From Hirsutella rhossiliensis (taxonomy: Eukaryota; Ascomycota; Sordariomycetes; Hypocreales; Ophiocordycipitaceae): DNA of 64,000 bases. Every line of letters begins with the position of its first letter. Positions within the stretch are counted from its first letter, which is position 1. The stretch spans positions 1,674,001 through 1,738,000 of the forward strand of contig NW_025408680.1 in NCBI RefSeq assembly GCF_020360975.1, read 5' to 3'. A program made the position numbers and the translations under genes. Positions 11,246-21,583 of the stretch are shown one piece after another. Under the pieces are notes generated by a model. It had not been told where the DNA came from, ran no database searches, and worked only from the letters and a program-made list of their open reading frames with translations.

Positions 11246-12112
11246 ATGTCACCACCCGCAGTAAGTGACATAAACCCAGGGTAATACAGTAGACAGGAAC
11301 GTTCTTTGCTAATAGGAAACTCCTTCTCTCTTTCTCTGCTCTAGCTGAAAAACAGATTAGCCCGAATTCGAGACAATTAGAGGAGATCACGCGCCCGACG
11401 GAGAGAGTATGTCCAGGAGCTCGAACAGCAACTTAGAGTGTACGAGCTTCAGGGCAGCGAGGCCTCTGCTAAGATTCAAATGGCCGCGAGAAGAGTAGCC
11501 AAGGAGAACAAGCAGCTCCGAGAATTTCTCAACAGGTACGGCTTTAGTGACAACCATATCGCCCATTTCTTGCAGTCGGGTACCTTCGTGCCACTTGATT
11601 CCGACCAAAGCCGTACTTTTCGCGCCGGCGACCCTGGGGTCGCCGTCCAGTCGCTGGAACAGCTTCTGATGCCGCGACGACCGGTCAGTCCATATCAAGG
11701 CTTCTTCGTCTCTTCGTCGAGACAATCATGCCAGGAGCCATTCACCACCAGCGGGTCGACCACAAGTTCGTCCGTCTGGGAGCCACCGCAACTCGCGACG
11801 TCCTCGTACGGCTATCAACATCGCATGGGCATGGCAGTCATGGGCTCGGCGGTTCATCCCCCATACCCACTGACAACCCTGTCGAGTCACGCGAGTACCA
11901 TGTGGCAAGACCGAGTTTGTGACGGACCACCGTCTCCGTCGATATTCGACAGTTCCGGCCAGCCCATGGCCACGGCACAGGCTACGGTCATAGGCGATCA
12001 TCCCGCAATGACCTTGCATTGTTCTCTACCGAAATATTCAGACTCGACGATACCACATTACGATTTCCCAGAGTGTACCCGGTCCCAGAGGGATGGTTCA
12101 ACAATGAAATGA
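11246..12112 (+). pseudogene. bZIP transcription factor with a stop codon in the basic region
   Basis: Fungal bZIP DNA-binding protein. Exon 1 is 11246-11260 (ATG, five codons). The intron is 11261-11344: GTAAGT donor, CTAAT branch site, pyrimidine tract, CTCTAG acceptor, phase 0. Exon 2 is 11345-12112. The basic region reads RLARIRDN-stop-RRSRARRREY, followed by the leucine zipper heptads (VQELEQQLRVYELQ, then KIQMAARRVAKENKQLREFL). The stop is TAG at 11378-11380, where bZIP proteins of this type have Gln (N-Q-RRSRARR), so CAG to TAG is the simplest origin. The rest, about 260 codons, is open and ends Ser/Pro-rich. Without read-through only 16 residues are made. Confidence 0.72.
11261..11344 (+). 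other. Intron of the bZIP gene
   Basis: 84 bp, GTAAGT...CTCTAG, branch-like GCTAAT near 11308, pyrimidine-rich 3' part. Removing it joins the five-codon exon in phase with the basic region. Confidence 0.75.
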
Positions 12113-12891
12113 TTGACGAGACAGATCGACATCTGGTACCGCTGTCGAGGATGGCTGAATGACTTGCCTACCTGCAGCTCCACCGCGTTCTTCAGGTACT
12201 TGAGCCAATCGTGGGACTTCAGAGGAGGAGAAAACAGATAGATCGCTATTATGGTCAGGGAAACTCTTCTACTGTTCTCGAGATCTACTCGATGCATGTT
12301 AGACCATAGCACTGTAAGCATGCTGCTGCCGTTCGAGCTTCGATGTCCTCATCGTTTTTACCAGTCTCATATCCCGGCATGTGATTCAGCTTTTCGAGAC
12401 TGAGGCAGATAGGAGGTTCGACTTGATGCCAATTTGCAATCTCACACTCAAGGCCCCCGTACGTAATTGCCTTTTGCTGGTGGTCAGGTCAAAAGCGGAC
12501 CGATGTCGCAAAATGACTGATCTTTGTGAGGATAAACATGACCTTAGACCGTGAGCTGCGAAGTTGGTCGATTCGGAAGCTGTAACAAAACTTGGGACGC
12601 CTAGGTTGTATTCCCATCCGCCCAGCCCACTTCTCCCAGTAGTCGCCATTGATGAGGGGTCGCTTGCCCCTTGCTCAGGAGACCGCAACGTCGAGATAGG
12701 ATATCATGGAAACCGGGAACCGACGTAATGGAACCGAATCGCTTTCGCCGAGTCTATATGCGTTGTGGCTTCGCGAAGAGGAGGTACGACTGGCTCTGCA
12801 CCTACTTTGCCACGATCTGTTTCCCTACTCCCATATGTTGGGGTCGATTCGCACACCACACTAAGAAACGGACTTGGTTGCTCAGCGTCGC
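12113..12891. other. No gene recognised
   Basis: Only short unsupported open frames on either strand. Nothing repeat-like stands out. Confidence 0.4.
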
Positions 12892-13159
12892 CTAGGCCTC
12901 GGAAGCTCCGGACGCTCCATGTGATGTAATGCACACTTTTGAATGGGACCTCAAGTCGTGTTCACCAATGTATGCCTGTGAGCATCCCGCCACTAGACAT
13001 ACATAGTATCGACCGCAATCGGGCTTTTGTTGCTCCATGATAGATGGCGCTACTGCATATGGGAATTCCGACCTCTGCTGCTCTTGTGTCACTCCGGATG
13101 CAAAGGCTTCTTGCTGTTTGTTGTGAAATGCAGGGATTCTGCTCGGCTCACTGCCTTCA

Positions 13160-13167
13160 CCCTGGCC
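13160..13167 (+). repeat. hAT 2 target-site duplication, left
   Basis: CCCTGGCC, identical to 16268-16275. Confidence 0.95.
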
Positions 13168-13392
13168 CAGTGATCTTGTTGGACTGGACTGGACTGGATT
13201 TCGAGGTCGGATCCAGTCCAGTCCAATGCACAGCGCTGAGGACTCCAGAACCGCCAATGCAAATCCAATCCTTAAATGGATTAGCTCAAGGTAGTCGATA
13301 TTCCGTATTTTATAGTCATCGCGAGATTACCACGGAGTCGATCCTTGTTCAATGCTGTGCGGTGTGTGATTGACATCAATAACGCTGGTTAA

Positions 13393-15730
13393 CTACCGCA
13401 AGCCCTCCTGGGGCTGAGGAGTATTATCATGGAGGTAATCATCTTGATCCACGATCCGAAGGTCCTCGTCGTCCATTTTAGCTTCAGATCCATCCCCAGC
13501 TTTGTAAGCCTCCTGCAGATCAGACTCCCCTTCTAGTCTCCCGATGTTGATATCCTCAAAAGTATTTCGTGCAGGTGGGCCGTACCAGGACCGGAGGCAC
13601 TCGCTAGCTTCAATGATGTCGATCTTAAGCCTCGACCTCCGGTCAGAAAGCAGGATCTTAGCGCTGCTGAATAACCGCTCGCATTCATCCGACATTGGTG
13701 GAACAGATAGAACATCTAGTGCCATGCGTGCTAGATCAGGTTGTGTATGATAGCGATCGTTCCAATACTTGATAACGTCAAAGCTTTCCTCCTCACCAAG
13801 CCGGATAACATCTGTCTCCAGGAACTGATCGAGAAGGTCGATGGCGGGCAGGTCTGTTGATCCGACCTCGTGACGAAGCTTCAGTCTTTTATGGCTCTTA
13901 ACAGCCGCAAAGGCTTCTCCTTCCTAACTGAAACAGACGACGTTGGACCGGGCGAAGCGGAGACCGAAGCCTGCTTTGTGGAATGCCTGCCCCGATACTC
14001 CTCTAGCCAGAGTTCTCTAACAAGCCTCGTAACGCCCGGGATCCATAACCGTTTTCTTCGTCTGTCCAAGCCTCGACGTACCACTGACTTTTGAGAGTCG
14101 GATTCAGCGAAATGGCGGTATAATATGCCGGTGTCTCGTCCACTTTATTGAAATACTGCTCGGCCTTACGCCAGGAAGCTTCTGCCGAAGCGGCAAGAAA
14201 CGCAAAGTTGTCGGCTTCAGCAGCGGCAGCTCCACGACTGGTCTTCCTTCGAACAGCCGCCCTGTGAAGTTCCTCGAATTTAATCTTGGCCTGCTGGATC
14301 TCATTTAGCAACCAGTCGAGCGTCTGAAAGTGATCTGCTAGCGTTGAATGCCTGCCTTCCGTCGACAGGGTTCCGTCGTAGAACGTCTCCAGCTGATCAT
14401 GAAGGTGTGCAAGCTCGTTCCACTGCTGCTCAGACAGGCGGTCTTCAGCGAGACTTTTCTGGCTCTGGCCAGCCTCATACTGGTCACAGAATATCTGAAT
14501 TCTCTCCTTGACATTGAGAGCTCTGCCGATTGACATGAAGTATGAGTTCCAGCGCGTTTGCTGGCTCTGGATAAGCTGGGCTAAATTAGTCCTGATCGAT
14601 CTGCTGGTTCCCAGAGGGTACAAAGGCAACTCACCTCTAAGCCATCGAACTCCGACAGTGCTCCCCCACAGGCAATTGATCTGAAAAACTGACGGCGCTG
14701 AGGACTGGCTCGAATATATCTGATGATATTATGAAGCCTGCCGATGGCGCCGCGCTTCCGCCAGAGCTCCCGGATTCGCGTCATGTCGCCTTCTTTGTAT
14801 GCAGCGTCTAGATCTTTGCAGATCTTTTTGGCGTCCTTTCCGATCAGGAAAGCCTGCGCGCAGAGATTCACAATATGCCCAAAGCAGCGGAGGCGCCTGC
14901 GTCTTCGCTGCTTGTCCGACATACTGGGGTAAACGGCGCGCAGCACCGAGTCAACGCACACATCGTTGGCCGTCGCGTTATCGGCCATGAAATAGCCGAC
15001 CCGGTCCGTAATCTTATAATCTTTGATGACCTGTAGCAGGACATCGGCCATGTTCTCTCCCGAGTGTTCCCCTTCCATTTCGCGCAGCGCTAAGACAGCA
15101 GTTCGACGCAACCCAGATTTGTCTATGAAGTGTGCTAATTACTACCCCAAGCACTGCGAGGTAGTTTGGCGACGTCCATAGATCGAATGACAACGAAATG
15201 GAACTCCGACTGTCGAGCATGTCCTGCCGCAATTTCTCCTTCCTCACCTCGAACGAATTCATCACCCACTGTCGAATAGTTGACGCTGCCCTTGGGAGAA
15301 AGTTCGTCAAGGGCGGGAACAGGTAAAAGAGGAGATCGCGAAAGTAGTCATTCTCAACCTGGAAGAAGGCGATATGGCAACCGACCAGCCACCGGACGAG
15401 CAGTTCCTTGAACCTATCTAAGCGGCGGGAGAAGATGATCGACTTCACGTCTTGGTAGTCGGATATCGAGGGCTGGCTCGAGTCAACCGAGTCTCCTCGA
15501 AAGCTCTTGTGTTCCCCAGTAGATTTGTCGATATCATGTTTCGAGTGGAGGTGGTCAAGCGCTGTAGAATTGCCACTTGAGATAGCTGGGAGGTCTTGTT
15601 GACGACGCTGCTTCTCGCAGAGATAGCAGTACCAGACACGTTTATCATCTATTTTTGACTTCAGGTCCTCACCGTATAACCATATGACGGATGTACGCTT
15701 CTTTGTTGATTTAGGGCCTCTTGCCAGCAC
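13393..15730 (-). pseudogene. hAT 2 transposase with one intron and three frameshifts
   Basis: Domains in order: BED finger (CYLCEKQ...HLHSKHD), RNase H-like core (SLSFDLWTSPNYLAVLG; VGYFMADNATANDVC; LRCFGHIVNLCAQAF) and hATC tail (VPPMSDECERLFSSAKI, ASECLRSWYG). An intron at 14576-14634 (59 bp, GTGAGT, CTAAT branch, CAG, phase 0) explains one frame change. Shifts near 15140, 14030 and 13880 have no splice sites and look like single-base indels. No ATG is in frame at the start. The copy is therefore non-autonomous, but its ends are intact and could be moved by a related transposase. Confidence 0.85.
14576..14634 (-). other. Intron of the hAT 2 transposase
   Basis: 59 bp, GTGAGT donor, ACTAATTT branch region, CAG acceptor. 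Joins ...GLE to LIQSQQTRW in frame. Confidence 0.75.
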
Positions 15731-16267
15731 GGCACAGCGAGTATATTCCTCTCCTGAAGCCTGAACTCATCTGGCTGGATCAGGGCCTCCGGATCGCGAC
15801 GACTGTTGATCGATTCCGGGCGAGAACAACATTATCTGACCTAGAGGGCTTATTAGAAGCGCCAGTGAAGAATTGGGTGATTGTCGATGCGGCCATTTGG
15901 AACGTTGATCAAGTTAAGGTTACGGTGGTTACCTTGTTGGCCAGATGGAAATATGGGATTCCTGCTGCTAGTTATACCGGCAGTCGGTCACATCTCCCGT
16001 CTGGCGAATTTCTACGTTGGTAGTTACCACTGCTCGTCATGAGCACGCTGTATTCCAATCAATAACGCGTTGTTGTGGTAGCCCTGAAACGAAAATTGGC
16101 GTTGAGGTTTTCTTCTTTCCTAATTAGGCATGGTCCATTGGAGCTCCAGGAGCCTCCAGACCTCTCGATCCAGTCCAGTCCAAATTTTTGAAACTGCAAA
16201 TCCAGTCCAGCCAAATCCAGTCCATCCAAATCCACTCCAATGCTAGTCCAGTCCAACAAGATCACTG

Positions 16268-16275
16268 CCCTGGCC
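16268..16275 (+). repeat. hAT 2 target-site duplication, right
   Basis: CCCTGGCC, identical to 13160-13167; lies within the coding sequence of the split zinc-finger gene. Confidence 0.95.
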
Positions 16276-16383
16276 CGACAATTTGCAGTCGTATTCAAGG
16301 GCAGTGACGAGGAGTCCTTCCGCGTAGTCGGCCAAGTCAAAGGCTCGGTCGTCCTCAGTACGAGGGCTAGCTTCATCGGCCAT

Positions 16384-16892
16384 TGATGAGCACTAGTGCA
16401 GGAGACGGCTGAGATGGTGTAGTTAAGAGATTCAAGACTGGCGAAGGGTTGACGTGGGTGACATGGACTAGGCAGCCTGAGTCGGAGACAGGCTTGGACT
16501 TTATAGTGCCTGGTCTTTCACTACAAGGTTGGAGTCTGAGGCAAACAGTATAGCCAACACGTATCTTAAGGGGGGAGATGGCCGACGTGGGAATGCTAAT
16601 CATGTTTGGTGGGAGCCGGCAGGCACACCATGCGTGCCGCCCGTGCGGATGTCACTTGACTCCGAATGCTTACTGGCTGCAGCACCATGGAGGCTTTACA
16701 CCGGATCAATGTGCAGCGGGCCAGCAATTGTTGTCAGAGACTTGTGTTCGTTTCGTGTCACTCTTGACTACTCGTCCGACCTTGCACCTGGGCGGGATTT
16801 GCTACATGCCACTATAAACTTTTGAACTAGTTTGAGCCCTTTCGACGACTGCGCGGTTTCTGGCAGTAGTTCCAGTTCCTCATGGCGCTGAC
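16384..16892. other. Upstream region of the split zinc-finger gene
   Basis: No gene recognised. It lies between the start of the zinc-finger gene and the 3' end of the FTA2-like gene, so any promoter of the former is here. Confidence 0.4.
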
Positions 16893-17837
16893 CTAGCTCA
16901 AGTTGACGATGGTGCTGGCCATGTCATCAAACATCGTCAGATCCCCCACTCTCTCCTCCACTGCATCTTGCATACGTTCACCATAGTGGTTCAATATAAT
17001 GTGTGGTTCAGTCCAAGCAACTCCAAAATCAACAAGCTTCCCATCTCTATAGTTATCTTCCTTGATGTCACGGAAATATCCCGATCGAATGTAAAGATGA
17101 TAAATATCGTAGTTTGCGCAACAAGCTTTGGCATTGACCCCGGACCTTGCACTTGCAAGATCTTTAACAATGGCACAGATCGGACGGATTGGTGCTTTTA
17201 AGGCGTTGCCCTGTTCAACACTGAAGTCAAGGTTCCACTCATCCTCCAGTTTTCGGATGTCTTTTTCCTCCAAGCGGATATAGCAATGGCATGGAACTGC
17301 AACTTGATACGGCAGTAATCGCCTGTCTTGCGCCTGCTTGATGCGACCGTATGCGCGGCATTCTGAGTAGAAGGGCATAACATGCCATTCCAACTCTTCT
17401 TCAGTGCAGCGGATACCCGCAGTGTAAAATTGGTGGTAGTCATACCAAATCTCGTACGGCATAAACTAAGACATAGTTAACCTCTCGAGCTGCCACGGCT
17501 CCTCACCACTACTTAACACCTTCAAAGCGTAGTGCTGAGACCCGATCTCAACCTTTAAAACGTGTGCCGTGATCTCAGAGTAGCCCGAATATGGTTCCAA
17601 GTGGTCATCGAGCATATCTTTCCAGGTGATCGATGCGTTGGCGAGTGCAGAGGGATGCAACATCGGGCCATGACAAGGCGGAAGACCGTCTGGAATGTTC
17701 ACGTCCCCGTCGAATAAACCATCGGCACATCGAGAGGTGCCTGTAGTCTTCCCGGGAGCGTTGATTCGAGAAGATTTGCTACGCGTCCGCTTTGCCTTTC
17801 TCCCGTCGTTTTGTTGTCGCCGGCATTGTCGTACCAT
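16893..17837 (-). pseudogene. FTA2-like (Sim4 kinetochore subunit family) gene with one amber codon
   Basis: One minus-strand frame of about 315 codons from the ATG at 17837, stopped once by TAG at 17466-17468. Past the stop the sequence follows the fungal FTA2-like, kinase-fold-related family: FYSECRAYGRIKQA, VAVPCHCYI, RPICAIVKDL, then YFRDIKEDNYRDGKLVDFGVAW, close to the usual RDIRxDNYxxGKLVDFSxAWT. These families are often expanded in accessory regions, so a kinetochore role should not be assumed. The amber may be a C-to-T (Gln) or G-to-A (Trp) change. Everything else is intact. Confidence 0.72.
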
Positions 17838-18440
17838 GTTGTCATATTTTGCTCAAAAATAGAGCACACAGTGAAGTGAGATTTGGAAATAACGGAGGCG
17901 GGAAATGAAGCCTGTGATCGATGGCGAGTAGATGAGAACAGAGCTGGCGAGGCAATACTTCCCAGATATTGAGAGAACCGCGGTTGTATTGCTGTGCGCC
18001 GTTGACGGGTGGTCAGGGGCTGGCTGGATGATTGGAGGTAACCAACAACTCCAACCGTTATGCCCAGTTATTGTCCCAAATGTAACGCATATCTCATTGA
18101 GGTACTAATTCTTACTCCCGGAGTTATTGTGCCGACAAGGGCAACCTGGTTCCCGTCGCAGCCATCCTTCCCTGTCAATTTCGCCTTCCCCGGCCTCTTT
18201 ACACGTATCTTCTCATCCAGCCGTGCAGGATAAATCTCGCCGATGCTACAGGCTAGAGAAACAAGGCAATATGAGGTGCACCAAGTGGCCAGAATCCAGC
18301 GTCATTGTCTAGCACCTCTCCCACGCCCCCTCCATTGCAAACTTTCTCCTTACATCCCCTTCTCCCCGGCGTGAAATATTCCAGCCAACGACACAGGGAG
18401 CGGGTAGCTACGCCACCTCTAGCCCAAGTTGAGACCACCC
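17838..18440. other. No gene recognised
   Basis: Probable promoter of the FTA2-like gene on the minus strand; nothing specific visible. Confidence 0.4.
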
Positions 18441-18453
18441 CTCAGGCTGCCCT

Positions 18454-19020
18454 CTAGCCGTCCCGGCTTCCCCGGGCACAACCCTGGGGCCGACTTTCCC
18501 TTCCTACGAATCGTTCGTGCAAGACTTCTTTCGAAATTGCCCCAAGTTCAGCGCATCTTGCAATGTGTGCTGATAGCTGAACACGGTGTCGATTGCGAAG
18601 TTCCCTTTTTTTCGCACGAAGAGAGCCAGTTGGCTCTGTTGTTCGTGGCGATAGAGGTGCCGCGGCTTTCCCATGGTCGTATGAGCTAGAGTGTCTTGAA
18701 CATTGGATCAAGGCGCCTCGCTGCTGCGCCTTTCTTAGGTTTCCTGTTGCTCTTTCACTCTCCAGCATAATTGTAATCGGTGATTGTCGCTGCCTTGTCC
18801 AAGGCGAGGGTGCAATACGCTGGAACTACTGCCAATCCATGATCGGCTCGCCACTTTCGTGATTGCGGACAGGGCACCTTTTCGTCGCACTTTCAAACAT
18901 GGAAATACTACTTGGAGCATTCGCGTCGACCTGAACTCGGCATCTGCCCGTGCCCAAACTCAGGAAACTCGAATGAAGGGAGTAGCCGTAGACCGAGGGC
19001 TGAAAGTGATATAAATTAGT
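18454..19020 (-). pseudogene. Relic of a DUF3295-like gene (paralogue of 53140-53847)
   Basis: Minus-strand sequence aligns with the plus strand of 52900-53790: GAGCCGATCATGGATT, AAGGCAGCGACAATC and ATGCTGGAGAGTGAAAGAG are shared. The middle is shorter, there is a TAG where the paralogue has CTG (near 18825), and the frame shifts after MLESERATGN. Not translatable as a whole. Confidence 0.65.
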
Positions 19021-19025
19021 CGCTC

Positions 19026-19290
19026 TTAGGATGCTACCAGGTACTCTGTCGACCGTTCCTTACCAGATTTCACCAGTACAGACAGTTGTATCTCCATCTC
19101 TCTATCTGCCCGTTTCCTCTGGTGATCTCTGATCATACTGTCTAGAGGTACTGCAGGCATAAATAAAATCGCTAGACAAAGTCCACATTGACCTCCAAAC
19201 TGGTGTCTCACCTGACCAGTCACGGAACACACCAGGAGCACAGATGATGCTAGGAACACCAATCCGCTTACTGCTCCAAACCATGGCATC
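19026..19290 (-). pseudogene. C-terminal fragment of the 7-helix membrane protein gene (paralogue of 51985-52891)
   Basis: Reads MPWFGAVSGLVFLASSVLLV onward, nearly identical to the last 87 residues of the gene at 51985, including helices 6 and 7 and the charged tail. It is cut exactly at the first base of the Copia LTR (19291), and the expected upstream exon sequence is not found beyond the other LTR. It is a truncated relic. Confidence 0.8.
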
Positions 19291-19490
19291 TGTGGACAGG
19301 CTCTTCACTGCAGTGAGGTTATTCGAACTGGTTCAATTGGTTATATCTTGTGTAACTAGGGAAACGTGTCCCATACAAACTGTGTGCAAAGACCTTCCTC
19401 CCTGTGTCTCACCTCTTACTCGCACGTGACTAGCGCGGTCGATTAGTTATACGTGCGCGATCGGTGCCTAGTGCACAGGTGGATCCAACA
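19291..19490 (-). repeat. Copia 3' LTR
   Basis: 200 bp, TGTGGACAGG...GATCCAACA on the plus strand; identical to 25184-25383. Confidence 0.95.
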
Positions 19491-19824
19491 CTGGAACCTC
19501 TTTCTAAATCGATGATCGCGCACTAATCAATCCACCAAAACACACCAAACACAGCGAATTAAGATGAGATAGGAAAACACGAACAAGAACACCAACAAAC
19601 TCCTACCACGATGCATCACTATGTTGGATAGTGTGCTCTGACTGTAGCTCTCCTCCCCACACTGGGTGTGTTCTGCCACACGCCATCATGGGCCGCATTT
19701 CGAGCGCCGGATGCGCTAGCTGATTCCATCGGTCCCACGTTGGAATATGGACACGAGGATCTCCTCGTTAATGTGAATGGAATAAAAGAACGACGGTAAA
19801 GCAGAAGAAGGAACGAAAAACCGA

Positions 19825-21380
19825 TTAAATCTCGTCGAGAATTGTTGTGTTATTGCGATGAACGAATCCTTCCACCCTCACGTTTAGCTGATTGTCGCTA
19901 ATAAACTGCGTGAGGGCGCTGTTTGGTGATGCCTTCGTCATAGCATCGGCAGGGTTATCTGCGCCGTTGACCCAACGGATTTCCGCAATATCCCTTGATT
20001 CATATGCCTGCCTCAGCGCCATGATATCTATCATGAGTCGCTTCTCTGTTGTGGTGCCAAGTTTGACGAGGCACTCATAGAGGCTATATGAATCTGTGCA
20101 AATGACGAGCGGGATTTGCTTCAGATCAAGGCGTTGTGCGATCGTATTGACCGTTTGCTTGATCACAAATGCGAGATCGAAGCCCGATGTCAATCCATAG
20201 ATCTCTGATGCAAGAACGCTTCGAGTAACGCGCTTGCATTTAGTTGAGCTCCAATGAAGAATGTTTCCGCGGATGGAAAATGAATCGGTTGATTGCGCGG
20301 TCTCATTGGCGATGATAATCACAAAGCCGATTTGAGAGCTTAAATCCTTATTGTTGGCGAATGATCCATCGGTGAACACAAAGATCTTCGCGCTCTCGAG
20401 ATCGATGGGTATGTAACATAGGCCACGGTCGGGATTGTTGATCTGCCATTCAATCCGCTTGTTCAAAGCCTTGAAGTCGGTATTAACGGGCTCTTGGGCT
20501 TGTGCCGCAACGGAACAATCGTATGTTGCTTCGGGTTGGCAAATCGAAGCGATATATGCCCCCGGCGCGTTGAGCAGCATAATCCTGATGCCTACTTGAT
20601 GCCTGAAGATTGATCTCCTCGAGGTTTTGGGCTTGGCCCTTCTGCCTGACGATGACACAGCCATTTTGTATGGTCAGGCGGCTACCGTTAAAGTCGCAGA
20701 TGGAACCTTCTTGGAGAATCTCTTTGGCTTGGCCTTAAAGCAGAGTTCTTTCTCCTCGATCTTGAGAAATGCATCTGTGCCAACAATGAATGTGTCATCC
20801 GTTTGCAAGGCCGCGATGCCAAACAGGTCCTTGTCGGCGATGTTGTTTGCCGTGATCAGAAGGCACGGGTCAAACGAAGAGGTTTCCATATTAAGCTTGC
20901 GGCAGTGATGGTCGTGATATGTGTTGAACCAGTGGGCTCCTGCCTCTGCGATGCCATATAGCGGCTTCACGATTCGCAGGATTGTTCCTCTGGATATCTT
21001 CTTTTGAGTTCTTGAGGAAGGGCTGCAAGGATGACACGGGCCAGCTTGGTCTGGGATTGTGTGTATGCCATCGTGATGTCTCTGATCATGATGAACATAT
21101 CCCGTGTGCAGAGAAACGGTGCTAAGGCCAAGGCCACGCGTTGTGCGGGCCGGCTGATGGTAGGGGCTTGTGTGAGGATCCCACGTTTCCCATCATCATT
21201 GTATCCTTGCACAACGAGGCGTGATTTCTCGTATGGCGTTGCAGTATTTCTTCCCTTAACCTCTCTGACCATTCGTGATTTGAAGACACGATATCCACCA
21301 TGTTTATTCGCATCGAATTCTTCGGGTACAATGACCCCAGCGGCGAGGAGGTTCGTGAGCTCGAGTGTCGGAAGCTTCAA
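19825..21380 (-). pseudogene. Copia reverse transcriptase and RNase H
   Basis: RVT_2 motifs are YEKSRLVVQGYND, DITMAYTQSQT, KPLYGIAEAGAHWF, and the active-site box LQTDDTFIVGTD (the usual YVDD). RNase H has VFTDGSFANN, SEIYGL, VICTDSYSLYE and WVNGADNPADAM, so all expected acidic residues are present. Breaks are a frame change near 20970 and an in-frame TGA near 20670; the RNase H end is intact to the TAA at 19825. Confidence 0.88.
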
Positions 21381-21583
21381 ATGGGAAACCGGTGCTTGTG
21401 ATCTTTCCTTCAGCTCGTAGCCGCTTGGCTAGGCCGAGATGTTCCATTTCTTTTCGAACAAGAAACGCATTAGCTTCATGATGAACGATAAATTGAACGG
21501 GTGAGCAAACAATAGTGGATTCTGATGTGCCATTTTGTGCAGCATCCTTCCTAGGTCGGCCACGCCTGCGCGGCCTCTTTGGC

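Larger units (their letters stand above)
13168..16267 (-). mobile_element. hAT element 2, with target-site duplication
   Basis: 3,100 bp. Terminal inverted repeats are 23 bp and perfect, starting CAGTGATCTTGTTGGACTGG (13168-13190 and 16245-16267). They are flanked by an exact 8-bp duplication CCCTGGCC at 13160-13167 and 16268-16275. Subterminal regions carry many CCAGTCCA/TGGACTGG copies, the likely transposase sites. The transposase is on the minus strand. The perfect duplication and repeats mean a fairly recent insertion, unlike hAT element 1. Confidence 0.95.
12892..16383 (-). pseudogene. Small zinc-finger gene split by hAT element 2
   Basis: The two halves lie outside the element. The first runs from the ATG at 16383 down to 16268 and starts MADEASPRTEDDRAFDLADY. 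The second runs from 13159 to the TAG at 12892. Counting one copy of the 8-bp target duplication, 116 + 268 = 384 bases remain: 128 codons in one frame with no stop, a 127-residue protein. Near the C terminus is a single C2H2-type finger with Cys as last ligand (YVCLVAGC, then 12 residues, H-x3-C). The function could be nucleic-acid binding, but one finger is weak evidence. It is disrupted here; precise excision would restore it. Confidence 0.75.

Noticed and set aside
11387..11725. Minus-strand open frame overlapping the bZIP gene
   Set aside because: Shadow of the bZIP exon; the plus-strand frame has the leucine zipper and splice sites.
7471..17837. Reassigned genetic code (TAG read as an amino acid)
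   Set aside because: Intact genes in the window end at TAG (for example 50585-51103), TAA also interrupts the hAT frame, and RIP explains the amber excess better.
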